A stretch of DNA of 43,770 nt from Burkholderiaceae bacterium (GCA_019635275.1 JAHBZV010000025.1:1-43770), one strand, 5' to 3'; counted from the first letter of the stretch, positions 24,557 through 32,618 are shown. Notes: generated by a model not told the origin, from the sequence alone. Numbers and translations are program-made.

Positions 24557-25647
24557 GCGGGTCTCCCCCCCTGTCGATCGATCTCGTAGCGCGCCAGCGC
24601 AACCTCATCGGGGGCGCCGCAGAACCCCGGCTGAAGGACGATCGCGCCGTCTTCGAAGGCGAGCGGCCGCCCGAACAGCCCCGCGTGCGGCTTGAGGAAG
24701 CCGTTCATCTCGCCGGCGTTGTCGATGTGACGCGCGGCGACGCAGGCCTCCATCCAGCAGCCGAGATCGCAGGCCACGCCGTTTCCGAGCACCGGGATCA
24801 TGCCAAGCGCGCGGATCCTTTCGACCGCCGCGACGAGGCCGTCCAGGCTCACCAGCTTCATCAGCTTGACCTTGACGTAGCGGGCGGCGCCGAGCCGCGC
24901 GGCACGCTCGATGTCGGACAGCCCGTAGATCGATTCGTCGAGCATCAGCGGCACCGTCGAGTGCGGCACCACCGACATGTGCGCGTCCCAGTCGCCGGCC
25001 GCGCACGGCTGCTCGAAGAGCTCGATGTCCGCCGGGTCGAGCGCGCCTGCGAAGCGCCGTGCCTGCTGCGCCGTGTAACCCTGGTTCGCATCCAGGCGCA
25101 GGCGGGCGCGCCCCGCCACGCGCGCCTGGATCAGCGCGACGCGCCGCAGGTCGGACTCGACGTCGAAACCGACCTTCACCTTCAGCGTCCGGTAGCCCGC
25201 GCCGAGCAGCCGTTCGATCTCGGCCTCGAGCGCGCCGTCGTCGGTCTCGTTGAGGATGCCCAGGATCGGCACCCGGGTCGGCGCGTCGACCGTCAGGAGC
25301 GGGTGGGCATGCAACGCATCGAGCGCGGTCATGAACGCGGTCGCGAGAAACGGCGAGGACGGCGCGACCGGCAGCACCTTGCGGGCAACCTCGCGCGCCG
25401 ACGCCCCGGCCAGCGCCGTCGCGAGCGCACGCGCCCCGTCCCATGCGCCCTCGATGGTTTCGTCGGTGTAGCCGGTCAGCAGCGTGGCCTCCCCGGCCCC
25501 GCGGCGACCCGCGTCGTCGTGCATCAGTACGACCACCGTGTCGAAGGCCGTGACCGGGCCGAAGGCCAGCTTGTACGGGCGAACCAGCGGCACCCGCAGG
25601 CGGACGACCTCGATCCGGATCGGCGCGTCGCGCGGTTCGGTCGTCAC
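24553..25647 (-). CDS. Enolase-superfamily enzyme, muconate lactonizing-type subgroup
   Basis: A 364-residue capping-domain plus TIM-barrel enzyme. The KxK motif is Lys156-Val-Lys158. Metal ligands are Asp186 (LRLDANQGY), Glu212 (ELFEQP) and Asp237 (MLDES), and the opposite-face Lys is Lys261 in VKVKLMK. This is the MLE subgroup pattern (cycloisomerases, o-succinylbenzoate synthase, N-acylamino acid racemase, dipeptide epimerase). Methylaspartate ammonia-lyase, the usual partner of glutamate mutase, is also an enolase relative but has a different active-site layout, so it is not the obvious match. GTG 25647 overlaps the TauE/SafE stop (GTGA). It likely abstracts a proton alpha to a carboxylate of a pathway intermediate. 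Confidence 0.88.
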   Translation of the reverse strand: MTTEPRDAPIRIEVVRLRVPLVRPYKLAFGPVTAFDTVVVLMHDDAGRRGAGEATLLTGYTDETIEGAWDGARALATALAGASAREVARKVLPVAPSSPFLATAFMTALDALHAHPLLTVDAPTRVPILGILNETDDGALEAEIERLLGAGYRTLKVKVGFDVESDLRRVALIQARVAGRARLRLDANQGYTAQQARRFAGALDPADIELFEQPCAAGDWDAHMSVVPHSTVPLMLDESIYGLSDIERAARLGAARYVKVKLMKLVSLDGLVAAVERIRALGMIPVLGNGVACDLGCWMEACVAARHIDNAGEMNGFLKPHAGLFGRPLAFEDGAIVLQPGFCGAPDEVALARYEIDRQGGRPA

Positions 25648-26387
25648 GTCGCAGCCCTCGCAACCAGCAGCGCCCCGCCCGCGAGCGCAATCCACAGCAG
25701 CGCACGATTGAATCCTTCGCCGCTCAGCCGGTCGAAGACCTTCAGCCCCAGGAACATCCCGAGCAGTGCGATCGGCAGCGCCCACACCAGCAGGCGGCCG
25801 GTGTCCTCGCGGAAACCGACGATGCCGGCGATGCAGGCGATCGTGATCAGGTGCGTGTACATGCCGAACGGTTGCGCGATCGCGCGCTGCTCCTCCTTGC
25901 TCCAGCCGCGGGCACTCCACCACAGCGCGGGCACGATGATCGACAGGCCGCTGGTGCCGCCCATGACCCCGCCGACGAATCCGACCGTCGTGTCGGCCGC
26001 CGGTCCCGCCAGCGCCGGCACGCGAACGCGCAGCCCGCGCGGCATCCGCATCGCCAGCAGCGCGTAGCCGACCAGCACCGAGCCGATCGCGACACGCACG
26101 GTCGAGGCGTCGAGGCGTGCCAGCGCAAGCGCGCCCAGCGGGACTCCGAGCGTGCTGCCGACGGCGAACGGCAGCATCCGGCGCCAGGCGAAATGCTGCC
26201 TGAAGCGCGGCAGCAGGATCAGGTTCATCGCCAGCGGGATGACGATCACCAGCGCGACGATGCTCGCCGGCGCGAATGCCTGCAGCCAGATCGCCGAAGC
26301 GACGATGCCGAACGAGAAGCCGGCGATGCCGAAAGTCAACGATCCGGCGAGCGCCCCGGCGATCAGCACGACCAGGTCGGTGTCCAT
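25644..26387 (-). CDS. TauE/SafE-family membrane permease
   Basis: A 247-residue hydrophobic protein of the TauE/SafE family. It shows about eight membrane segments in two halves. The first contains LAGSLTFGIAGFSFGIVASAIWL and the second AADTTVGFVGGVMGGTSGLSIIV, the duplicated Gly-rich signature. ATG 26387 is chosen over an upstream ATG at 26465 because the protein then starts at the first membrane helix, and GGAGA lies about ten bases upstream. It is the first gene of the operon, divergent from the LysR gene. It is probably an exporter or importer of an organic anion linked to the pathway; the direction is unknown. Confidence 0.85.
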   Translation of the reverse strand: MDTDLVVLIAGALAGSLTFGIAGFSFGIVASAIWLQAFAPASIVALVIVIPLAMNLILLPRFRQHFAWRRMLPFAVGSTLGVPLGALALARLDASTVRVAIGSVLVGYALLAMRMPRGLRVRVPALAGPAADTTVGFVGGVMGGTSGLSIIVPALWWSARGWSKEEQRAIAQPFGMYTHLITIACIAGIVGFREDTGRLLVWALPIALLGMFLGLKVFDRLSGEGFNRALLWIALAGGALLVARAAT

Positions 26388-26440
26388 GCGTTGGCGTCTC
26401 CGTTGCCCTGCCACCGAGCCGGCGGCGGGTTGTTCTGGAT

Positions 26441-26472
26441 GCATTGTCCGGAATCCGTCGATCAAGGAAAAT
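26441..26472 (-). promoter_or_regulatory. Shared regulatory/promoter element, copy B (LysR/TauE intergenic region)
   Basis: GCATTGTCCG, seven bases, then TCGATCAAGGAAAAT, in the same order and spacing as copy A at 16974-17005. Read toward the permease operon, TTTTCC and GACAAT lie 17 bases apart, giving a promoter-like layout with a start point near 26436 and a leader of about 50 bases. The position between a LysR gene and its divergent target is the classic place for a LysR site. Confidence 0.62.
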
Positions 26473-26504
26473 CCATTTTTGGTTCACCCGAGCACAAGGA
26501 AAAT
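26463..26504 (+). promoter_or_regulatory. Direct repeat CAAGGAAAAT (two half-site candidates)
   Basis: CAAGGAAAAT occurs at 26463-26472 and again at 26495-26504, 32 bases (about three helical turns) start to start. At 16997-17038 a similar AAGGGAAAC and its reverse-oriented partner GTTTTCCT are 34 bases apart. The pair may be the recognition and activation half-sites of the LysR protein. The second copy also supplies AAGGA in front of the lysR start at 26511. Confidence 0.5.
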
Positions 26505-26510
26505 TTTCGA

Positions 26511-27416
26511 ATGTCCTCGATCCGCACGATGAAGACCTTCCTCGCGGTCGTCAGGCACGGCAGCTTTGCGGCCGCCGGCGGCGAAATCGGGCTGAGCGCC
26601 GCCGCGGTCGGCCTGCAGATGCGCGCGCTCGAGGAGAGCCTGAAGCAGCAGCTGTTCGACCGCAGCGGCCGCTCGGTCGTGCTGAACACCGCCGGCCGGC
26701 GCGCGATCCCCCGGATCGAGGAACTGGTGATGCGCTACGAGGAGCTGATCGGCGGCCGCGACGGCGACGCGCTTTCCGGAACGATCGTCATGGGCGCGCT
26801 GGTGTCGACCCTGATGGGCGCCTTCGCCGACGCGCTGTGGTCGCTCAAGCGCGAGAACCCGGGGCTCGAGGTCAAGCTGTTCGCCGGCCAGTCGAGCGAC
26901 TTCGCGAACCGCGTCGAACAGGGGTTGCTCGACGCGGCGATCGTCACCCGCCCGCCGCGCCCGCTGCCGCGCAGCCTGGCCTGGACGCAGCTCTATGTCG
27001 AGCCGATGGTGATGATCGTCCCGCGTCACCCGCACTTCGACCTGCCCAGGGATCCGCTGCAGGCGTTGCGCCAGGCGCCTTTCATCCGCTTCGACCGCGA
27101 GACCTGGACCGGGCTGCTGGTGAAGGACGTGCTGAGCCAGTGCGGGGCCGAGGTTCGCGACGAAATGGAACTGAACTCGGTCGAGGCGATCCTGGCGATC
27201 GTGCGCCAGGGCTTCGGCGTGTCGATCGTCCCGAAGCTCGCCAACGTGCGCTGGTCCGAGGACCGCGAGCTGCGTGTCGTCGAGTTGCCCGACGTCGACG
27301 TACGCCGGCGCGTGGGGCTGCTCGAGCGTTCGCGCCATGCGCGCATGCGCTTCACCGGCGCGATCAAGCGGTACTTTGCCGACGCCGGGCAACGCGCGAG
27401 GGCGCGCGCCCGCTGA
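26511..27416 (+). CDS. LysR-family transcriptional regulator
   Basis: A 301-residue LysR regulator. The N-terminal winged helix-turn-helix is at about 1-60 (MKTFLAVVRHGSFAAAGGEIGLSAAAV, then ALEESLKQQLFDRSGR). The periplasmic-binding-protein-like effector domain follows, with GALVSTLMGAFADAL and a typical FGVSIVPKLAN near the C-terminus. The ATG at 26511 fits the family's start. It is divergent from the permease-enolase-mutase operon. Copies of one element in front of that operon and in front of the SDH-like operon suggest it controls both, probably with a pathway acid as co-inducer. Confidence 0.9.
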   Translation: MSSIRTMKTFLAVVRHGSFAAAGGEIGLSAAAVGLQMRALEESLKQQLFDRSGRSVVLNTAGRRAIPRIEELVMRYEELIGGRDGDALSGTIVMGALVSTLMGAFADALWSLKRENPGLEVKLFAGQSSDFANRVEQGLLDAAIVTRPPRPLPRSLAWTQLYVEPMVMIVPRHPHFDLPRDPLQALRQAPFIRFDRETWTGLLVKDVLSQCGAEVRDEMELNSVEAILAIVRQGFGVSIVPKLANVRWSEDRELRVVELPDVDVRRRVGLLERSRHARMRFTGAIKRYFADAGQRARARAR

Positions 27417-27425
27417 GGGGCGCGC
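27404..27425 (+). terminator. GC-rich hairpin at the end of the LysR gene
   Basis: GCGCGCCC (27404-27411) pairs with GGGCGCGC (27418-27425) around a six-base loop that includes the LysR stop codon. No T-tract follows, so it may be a weak or Rho-assisted terminator. Confidence 0.35.
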
Positions 27426-27520
27426 CGGCAGGCGGTTCCCGTGTAAAGTGCCCGCAGCACATCCGCTCGATCGAACCGGAGCCTGCCCTGCCGACCCGAC
27501 TGCTGCAACGGCTGCGCCCC

Positions 27521-27751
27521 TTGCGCGTCTTCGCGCTCGCGACGCTCGTCTGGTTCGGAGGGTGGGGCCACGTCGCGCGGCTGCGCTACGGGCGTCAGCT
27601 CGCGTGCGACTTGTTCGCCGGCCCATGGCTGCCCTGCGGACCGTACGACTGGCGCACACCGCTGCTGGTTGCGCTGCTGCCGCTCGCGGCGCTCGGGATC
27701 GTGTGGGTCACCAGGACGATCGTCGTGCGCCGGTTCCGGGCGCAGACCTAG
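27521..27751 (+). CDS. Small two-segment membrane protein, unrecognised
   Basis: A possible 76-residue protein starting at TTG 27521; the frame is open further upstream but has no ATG or GTG start. Two hydrophobic segments are visible (VFALATLVWFGGWGHVA near the start and LLVALLPLAALGIVWV near the end). They are separated by a polar loop with two Cys and several aromatic residues (CDLFAGPWLPCGPYDWR), and the end is basic (RRFRAQT). A GTGTAAAGT sequence at about 27440 could be a -10 region. No family is recognised. It lies between the LysR gene and the tRNA-Thr gene. Coding status is plausible because of the clean membrane-protein pattern, but the start is uncertain. Confidence 0.4.
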   Translation: MRVFALATLVWFGGWGHVARLRYGRQLACDLFAGPWLPCGPYDWRTPLLVALLPLAALGIVWVTRTIVVRRFRAQT

Positions 27752-27817
27752 CGCGATCGCACTGCCGAGCCACAGCGCGGACCTGCAGCGCGATCCCGGT
27801 CGGCAGCCCACCGCGTC

Positions 27818-27893
<76 letters not shown>

Positions 27894-27954
27894 ACGGTCG
27901 GGCAAGTGTAGCCGAAGCGTCGCGACGCGCGACCCGGTCGCGCGCCGGCCGCGC

Positions 27955-28686
27955 CTACTTCACGCGCTTCAGGTGCGGCCTTCCCGACGGGGGAGCGCCG
28001 GGACCGGGCTCGTCGTCGCCGGAGCCGTCGGCGTCGGCCGCCGGGCTGGCCGGCGCTTCGGTGCGCGACTTCGCCGCGTCGCGAGGAGCCGGCTCCGCCG
28101 CGGTGGCGGAATCGGCCGACGGCTTCGTGGCCGCGGGCACCGCCGCAATCTGCGTCTTGCGCCGCCCCGGCTTCGGAGCCTCCTCGCCGGACGCAGGAAC
28201 CGACGCGAGCCTGGGCCGCTTGCGCGCGCGGCCGGTCGTCGTCGTCGCGCCCGCCGCCCCTTCGTCGTCGACCGGCAGCGACGCCGCGTCGGACCCCGCG
28301 GCGGCGTCGGACGCCAGGGCCTGCTGGCCGGCGCCTGCGTCGTCGCCGCCTGATTCGGGCGTCAACGCGAGCGCCTTCGGCACCTCGAACGCCATCCCGT
28401 GGCCGTTCTCCTGCGCGAAGATCGCCGAGACGTTCTCGATCGGGATCGACACCTGCCGGGCGACGCCGCCGAAGCGCGCCTCGAATTCCAGCAGCTCGTT
28501 GCCGATCGTGAGGCGGTTGGTCGCGGCCGCCGAGATGTTCAGCACGATCTCGCCGTTGCGCACGAACTCGCGCGGCACCAGCGTGCGCTCGTCGACGGCC
28601 ACCGCGATGTACGGGCGGTAGCCGTTGTCCGAGCACCACTCGTACAGTGCCCGGATCAGGTACGGCTTGGTGGAAATCTCGGCCAT
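27955..28686 (-). CDS. sspB: ClpXP protease specificity-enhancing factor SspB
   Basis: A 243-residue SspB. It tethers ssrA-tagged and other substrates to ClpX for degradation by ClpXP. The folded domain is the first ~110 residues (STKPYLIRALYEWCSDNGYRPYI, then VLNISAAATNRLTIGNE and IPIENVSAIFAQENG). A long, low-complexity Ala/Pro/Glu-rich tail follows and ends in a basic GRPHLKRVK. In SspB this C-terminal peptide docks on the ClpX zinc-binding domain. The tail is longer than in E. coli SspB. The ATG shares one base with the sspA stop (TGATG), so the pair is coupled. Confidence 0.95.
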   Translation of the reverse strand: MAEISTKPYLIRALYEWCSDNGYRPYIAVAVDERTLVPREFVRNGEIVLNISAAATNRLTIGNELLEFEARFGGVARQVSIPIENVSAIFAQENGHGMAFEVPKALALTPESGGDDAGAGQQALASDAAAGSDAASLPVDDEGAAGATTTTGRARKRPRLASVPASGEEAPKPGRRKTQIAAVPAATKPSADSATAAEPAPRDAAKSRTEAPASPAADADGSGDDEPGPGAPPSGRPHLKRVK

Positions 28687-29300
28687 CAGCGGCGCATCAC
28701 CTTCTCGGACGGAGTCAGCGCCTCGATGTAGGCCGGGCGCGAGAAGATGCGCTCGGCGTAGCGCAGCAGCGGCGCCGCGGTCTTGGGCATCTCGATGCCG
28801 TAGTGGTCGAGGCGCCAGAGCAGCGGCGCGATCGCCACGTCGAGCATCGAGAAGTCGTCGCCGAGCATGTACTTGTTCTTGATGAAGATCGGCGTGAGCT
28901 GCGTGAGGCGGTCGCGGATCTGCGAGCGGGCCTTGTCCATCGCCTTGGACGCGTCGCGCGCCTGGTCGCGGCGCTCGAGCTGTTGCACGTGGACGAACAG
29001 CTCGCGCTCGAAGTTGAACAGGAACAGCCTCGCTCGCGCGCGCATGACCGGGTCGGCCGGCATCAGCTGCGGGTGCGGGAAGCGCTCGTCGATGTACTCG
29101 TTGATGATGTTCGATTCGTACAGGATCAGGTCGCGCTCGACCAGGATGGGCACCTGGCCGTACGGGTTCATGATCGAGATGTCCTCGGGCTTGTTGTAGA
29201 GATCGACGTCGCGGATCTCGAAGTCCATGCCCTTCTCGAACAGCACGAAGCGGCAGCGCTGCGAGAACGGGCAGGTCGTGCCGGAGTACAGCACCATCAT
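28686..29300 (-). CDS. sspA: Stringent starvation protein A
   Basis: A 204-residue glutathione S-transferase-fold protein that binds RNA polymerase and adjusts transcription under starvation. The thioredoxin-like N-terminal domain begins MVLYSGTTCPFSQRCRFVLFEKG and contains NPYGQVPILVERDLILYESNIINEYID. The all-helical C-terminal domain includes LGDDFSMLDVAIAPLLWRL. The minus strand reads AGGAGCTCGACC before the ATG. It precedes sspB, the usual order, and follows petABC after a strong terminator. Confidence 0.96.
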   Translation of the reverse strand: MMVLYSGTTCPFSQRCRFVLFEKGMDFEIRDVDLYNKPEDISIMNPYGQVPILVERDLILYESNIINEYIDERFPHPQLMPADPVMRARARLFLFNFERELFVHVQQLERRDQARDASKAMDKARSQIRDRLTQLTPIFIKNKYMLGDDFSMLDVAIAPLLWRLDHYGIEMPKTAAPLLRYAERIFSRPAYIEALTPSEKVMRR

Positions 29301-29333
29301 GGTCGAGCTCCTGATAAGTCTGGGTACCGCATG

Positions 29334-29371
29334 AAAAAAATCAGGGTGAGCCCGTCGGCGGACTCACCCTG
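29334..29371 (-). terminator. Rho-independent terminator after petC
   Basis: On the minus strand, CAGGGTGAG...CTCACCCTG forms a long stem (29371 to 29342) with an inner CCG/CGG extension, and a run of seven T residues follows (29340-29334). It ends the petABC transcript before sspA. Confidence 0.92.
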
Positions 29372-29392
29372 CATCGGATCGGTGCCGCCCGG

Positions 29393-30259
29393 TTACTTGA
29401 CGTCTTTCCAGTATTCCCGGTTCAACATCCAGGCGAAGACGGTGAACACGCCGAGGAACAGCAGCACCCAGACGCCCAGCCGCGTGCGGGTCTGCGCCGT
29501 CGGGTCCGACATGTAGGTGACGTAGGCAACCAAGTCGGCGACGTTGTCGTCGTACTCGGCCTGCGACATCTTGCCGCCCGTGGGCGTGGCGAGCGTCCAG
29601 TGGCGCGAAGGATGGTGGTGCAGGCCTTCGAGCTTCTCGGACTTCTCGGTGCGCACGCCGCTCGCGTCGAAGGTGACGACGGTCTTCGTGAAGCCGCTCG
29701 GCTTGCCGGTGCTCTCGTCGGCGACTTCCCTGATCTCCTCGAGCGTCGCGCCGCGCGCGCCCTGCAGTTCCCAGAACACGTGCGGCATGCCGACGTTCTC
29801 GAACAGCACGTTGTTCCAGCCCGTCGGGCGGGTGGAGTCGCGGAAGTACGCGCGCAGGTACGTGTAGAGCCAGTCGGACCCCGAACCGGCGCCGGAGGCG
29901 CGTGCGCGCGCGATCACCGAGAGGTCGGGGGGCAGCGCGCCGAACCACTCCTTGGCGTCGGCGGCGTGCATCGCGATCGACATCGGGTCGCCGACCTTGC
30001 CGGCGGTGAACAGCAGGCTCTTCCTGATCTGGTCGTCGTCCAGGCCGATGTCGTGCAGCCGGTTGTAGCGCATCAGCGACGCGCTGTGGCAGTTCAGGCA
30101 GTAGTTGACGAACAGCTTCGCGCCGTTCTGCAGCGCCGCCTGCTGCGTGAGCTTCTCGGTGGGGAAGTGGTCCAGCGGATAGCCGGCCTCGGACGCGAAG
30201 GCGCTCCCGATCACAAGCGCCGACGCCAGCGCAGCGAGGGACTTGACGAGTTTTTTCAT
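29393..30259 (-). CDS. petC: Ubiquinol-cytochrome c reductase, cytochrome c1
   Basis: A 288-residue cytochrome c1. The signal peptide is residues 1-22 (LVKSLAALASALVIGSAFA). The c-type heme motif is CLNCH in FVNYCLNCHSASLMRYNRL. The axial Met region is FENVGMPHVFWELQG. One C-terminal membrane anchor is present (LGVWVLLFLGVFTVFAWML) with a basic end. It transfers electrons from the Rieske centre to soluble cytochrome c. It is the third gene of petABC, 32 bases after petB, and is followed by a terminator. Confidence 0.96.
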   Translation of the reverse strand: MKKLVKSLAALASALVIGSAFASEAGYPLDHFPTEKLTQQAALQNGAKLFVNYCLNCHSASLMRYNRLHDIGLDDDQIRKSLLFTAGKVGDPMSIAMHAADAKEWFGALPPDLSVIARARASGAGSGSDWLYTYLRAYFRDSTRPTGWNNVLFENVGMPHVFWELQGARGATLEEIREVADESTGKPSGFTKTVVTFDASGVRTEKSEKLEGLHHHPSRHWTLATPTGGKMSQAEYDDNVADLVAYVTYMSDPTAQTRTRLGVWVLLFLGVFTVFAWMLNREYWKDVK

Positions 30260-30291
30260 GTTCGATGCAGCTCCGTGTGCCTCGATTGCGC

Positions 30292-31677
30292 TCAGTGCGC
30301 CGCGAAGGTGACCCGATCGGGCACCGGCTTGAACTTGCCCATCTTGCTCCACCACGGCATCAGCAGGAAGAAGGCGAAGTAGATCAGCGTGCCGATCTTC
30401 GCGAACAGCGCGTTGACCGGCGACGGCGCGAGCGTGCCGAAGTAGCCGAGCACCAGGAACACGACGACGAACACGCCGTAGAGCCACCAGTGCAGCGCCG
30501 GCCGGTAGCGGATCGACCGCGCCGGGCTCTGGTCGATCCAGGGCAGGGCGAACAGGATCATGACCGAGGCGCCCATTGCGACGACACCCCAGAACTTCGC
30601 GTCGATGACGAAGAAGCCGAGGATCAGTGCCGCGCAGACGGCGACGCCGATGACCTTCGACAGGCCGCTGCGGGCGCTGGCGAGGACGAGCAGCGCGAAC
30701 GCGACGAGGAACGGAATCATCCAGTACATCAGGAAGTCTTCGGTCGTCGCGCGCAGCACCGAGTAGTACGGCGTGAAGTACCACACCGGCGCGATGTGCG
30801 GCGGCGTCTTCAGCGGGTCGGCCGGGATGAAGTTGTTGTACTCGAGGAAGTAGCCGCCGAACTCGGGCGCGAAGAACAGCACGGCCGAGAACGCCATCAG
30901 GAACACCGCGACGCCCAGGATGTCGTGCACGGTGTAGTACGGGTGGAACGGGATGCCATCGAGCGGAATGCCGCGGGCGTCCTTCTTCGCCTTGATCTCG
31001 ATGCCGTCGGGGTTGTTCGACCCGACTTCGTGCAGCGCGATGATGTGCGCAACCACGAGGCCGAGAAGCACCAGCGGCACTGCGATCACGTGGAACGAGA
31101 AGAAACGGTTCAGCGTTGCGTCGCCGACCACGTAGTCGCCGCGGATCCAGATCGCGAGGTCGGGGCCGATGAACGGGATCGCCGAGAACAGGTTGACGAT
31201 CACCTGCGCGCCCCAGTACGACATCTGGCCCCAGGGCAGCAGGTAGCCCATGAACGCCTCGGCCATCAGGCACAGGAAGATCAGGCAGCCGAAGATCCAG
31301 ACCAGCTCGCGCGGCTTGCGGTACGAGCCGTAGAGCAGTCCGCGGAACATGTGCAGGTAGACGACGATGAAGAACGCCGACGCGCCAGTGGAGTGCATGT
31401 AGCGGATCAGCCAGCCCCACGGCACGTCGCGCATGATGTACTCGACCGATGCGAACGCCTGCGCCGCATCGGGCTTGTAGTGCATGACGAGCACGATCCC
31501 GGTGACGATCTGGATGACCAGCACCAGCATCGCCAGCGAGCCGAAGAAGTACCAGAAGTTGAAGTTCTTCGGCGCGTAGTACTCGGACAGGTGCTCCTTC
31601 CAGAGCTTCGTCAGCGGGAAGCGGGTATCGACCCAGCCCAGCAGACCCGTGGTTTCGACCGTTTTTTCCTGCGCCAT
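30292..31677 (-). CDS. petB: Ubiquinol-cytochrome c reductase, cytochrome b
   Basis: A 461-residue cytochrome b subunit of the bc1 complex, carrying two b hemes and the Qo and Qi quinone sites. The first four-helix half holds heme-ligand His residues in RYMHSTGASAFFIVVYLHMF and SFHVIAVPLVLLGLVVAHIIALH. The Qo-site PDWYF-type motif appears as APVWYFTPYYSVLR. About eight membrane segments are predicted. The frame includes both the cytb6-like N-terminal and subunit-IV-like C-terminal halves, as in proteobacteria. It lies 96 bases after petA; that gap contains a CCCCGGC/GCCGGGG hairpin. Confidence 0.97.
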   Translation of the reverse strand: MAQEKTVETTGLLGWVDTRFPLTKLWKEHLSEYYAPKNFNFWYFFGSLAMLVLVIQIVTGIVLVMHYKPDAAQAFASVEYIMRDVPWGWLIRYMHSTGASAFFIVVYLHMFRGLLYGSYRKPRELVWIFGCLIFLCLMAEAFMGYLLPWGQMSYWGAQVIVNLFSAIPFIGPDLAIWIRGDYVVGDATLNRFFSFHVIAVPLVLLGLVVAHIIALHEVGSNNPDGIEIKAKKDARGIPLDGIPFHPYYTVHDILGVAVFLMAFSAVLFFAPEFGGYFLEYNNFIPADPLKTPPHIAPVWYFTPYYSVLRATTEDFLMYWMIPFLVAFALLVLASARSGLSKVIGVAVCAALILGFFVIDAKFWGVVAMGASVMILFALPWIDQSPARSIRYRPALHWWLYGVFVVVFLVLGYFGTLAPSPVNALFAKIGTLIYFAFFLLMPWWSKMGKFKPVPDRVTFAAH

Positions 31678-31773
31678 CTTCTATGCTCCCCGCGAGGCTT
31701 CACGAGTGATGGGTTGATCCTGGGGCCCCGGCTCCGCCACGGGCGCCGGGGGGCAGACTTCGCTTGTCGCTCG

Positions 31774-32376
31774 TCAGGCCTTCTTGTCGTCGCCGATCAG
31801 CAGACGCGTGTCGGACAGGTACATGTGCGGCGGCACCTCGAGGTTGTCGGGCGCCGGCTTGTTCTTGAAGACGCGGCCGGCCAGGTCGAACGTGGAGCCA
31901 TGGCAGGGGCACAGGAAGCCGCCAGCCCAGTCGGCCGGCAGGGACGGATCGCCGCCGCCCTCGAACTTGTCGATCGGCGAGCAGCCCAGGTGCGAGCAGA
32001 TGCCGACCACGACCAGGTACTCGGGCTTGATCGACCGGTATTCGTTCTTCGCGTACTCGGGCGTGGGATAGGCGGTGCGCAGCGAATTCGGATCGGCGAC
32101 CTTGTCGTCGGTCTTCTTCAGCGACTCGAGCATTTCCGGCGTGCGACGCACCACCCAGACCGGCTTGCCGCGCCATTCGACCCGCTTGAGCTCGCCCGGC
32201 TTCATGCCGGCGATGTCGACTTCGACCGGGGCCCCTGCGGCCTTGGCTTTCTCGGAAGGCGCCAGCGTGCTGACGAACGGGATGGCCACCGCAACGGTGC
32301 CGACAGCGCCCGCGGCACAGGTCAGGCCGATGGCGGTCCGGCGGGACGAGTCCAGTGGCTTGGGTGAATCGCTCAT
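31774..32376 (-). CDS. petA: Ubiquinol-cytochrome c reductase, Rieske iron-sulfur subunit
   Basis: A 200-residue Rieske protein. A Tat-type N-terminus (SSRRTAIGLTCAAGAVGTVAVAIPFV) serves as signal-anchor. The [2Fe-2S] ligands lie in CSHLGCSP and CPCHGSTFD, two Cys and two His in the usual arrangement. It oxidises ubiquinol at the Qo site and passes one electron to cytochrome c1. It is the first gene of petABC, with a promoter about 45-75 bases upstream and AGGGA before the ATG. The Tat genes needed for its export are about 3 kb away. Confidence 0.96.
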   Translation of the reverse strand: MSDSPKPLDSSRRTAIGLTCAAGAVGTVAVAIPFVSTLAPSEKAKAAGAPVEVDIAGMKPGELKRVEWRGKPVWVVRRTPEMLESLKKTDDKVADPNSLRTAYPTPEYAKNEYRSIKPEYLVVVGICSHLGCSPIDKFEGGGDPSLPADWAGGFLCPCHGSTFDLAGRVFKNKPAPDNLEVPPHMYLSDTRLLIGDDKKA

Positions 32377-32421
32377 GACTTCCCTGTTGGAGATGATGTC
32401 GGGCGGGATCGAAAACCCCCT

Positions 32422-32450
32422 ATTTTAGCGTATTGCGGCGCAACGATTAA
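32422..32450 (-). promoter_or_regulatory. Predicted sigma-70 promoter of petABC
   Basis: On the minus strand TTAATC (32450-32445) and TAAAAT (32427-32422) are 17 bases apart. The -10 box is a 5/6 match to consensus while the -35 is weak. Transcription would begin near 32415, giving a leader of about 40 bases before petA. It is the only AT-rich patch in the 289-base gap 32377-32665. Confidence 0.5.
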
Positions 32451-32591
32451 AGGGGCGGTGGCTGCGGCGCTACGAACCGTGGCGCGGCGCCCGCGCCCCG
32501 CCGCCGGGTTCATGCCCCCGATTCGCCTCCGGCGCGACGCCGACACATGGCCCGCGTGACGCTCGCACCGTCGCGGTGCTAAGGTTGGCGC

Positions 32592-32618
32592 GGGCCGTTC
32601 GGGCCGTTCGGGCCGTCG
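32592..32618. repeat. Three tandem 9-bp units upstream of mscL
   Basis: GGGCCGTTC occurs twice in tandem, followed by GGGCCGTCG. It lies in the mscL leader region about 50 bases before the start. Just upstream, GCACCG-TCG-CGGTGC (32565-32579) can form a small hairpin. No function is evident. Confidence 0.6.
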
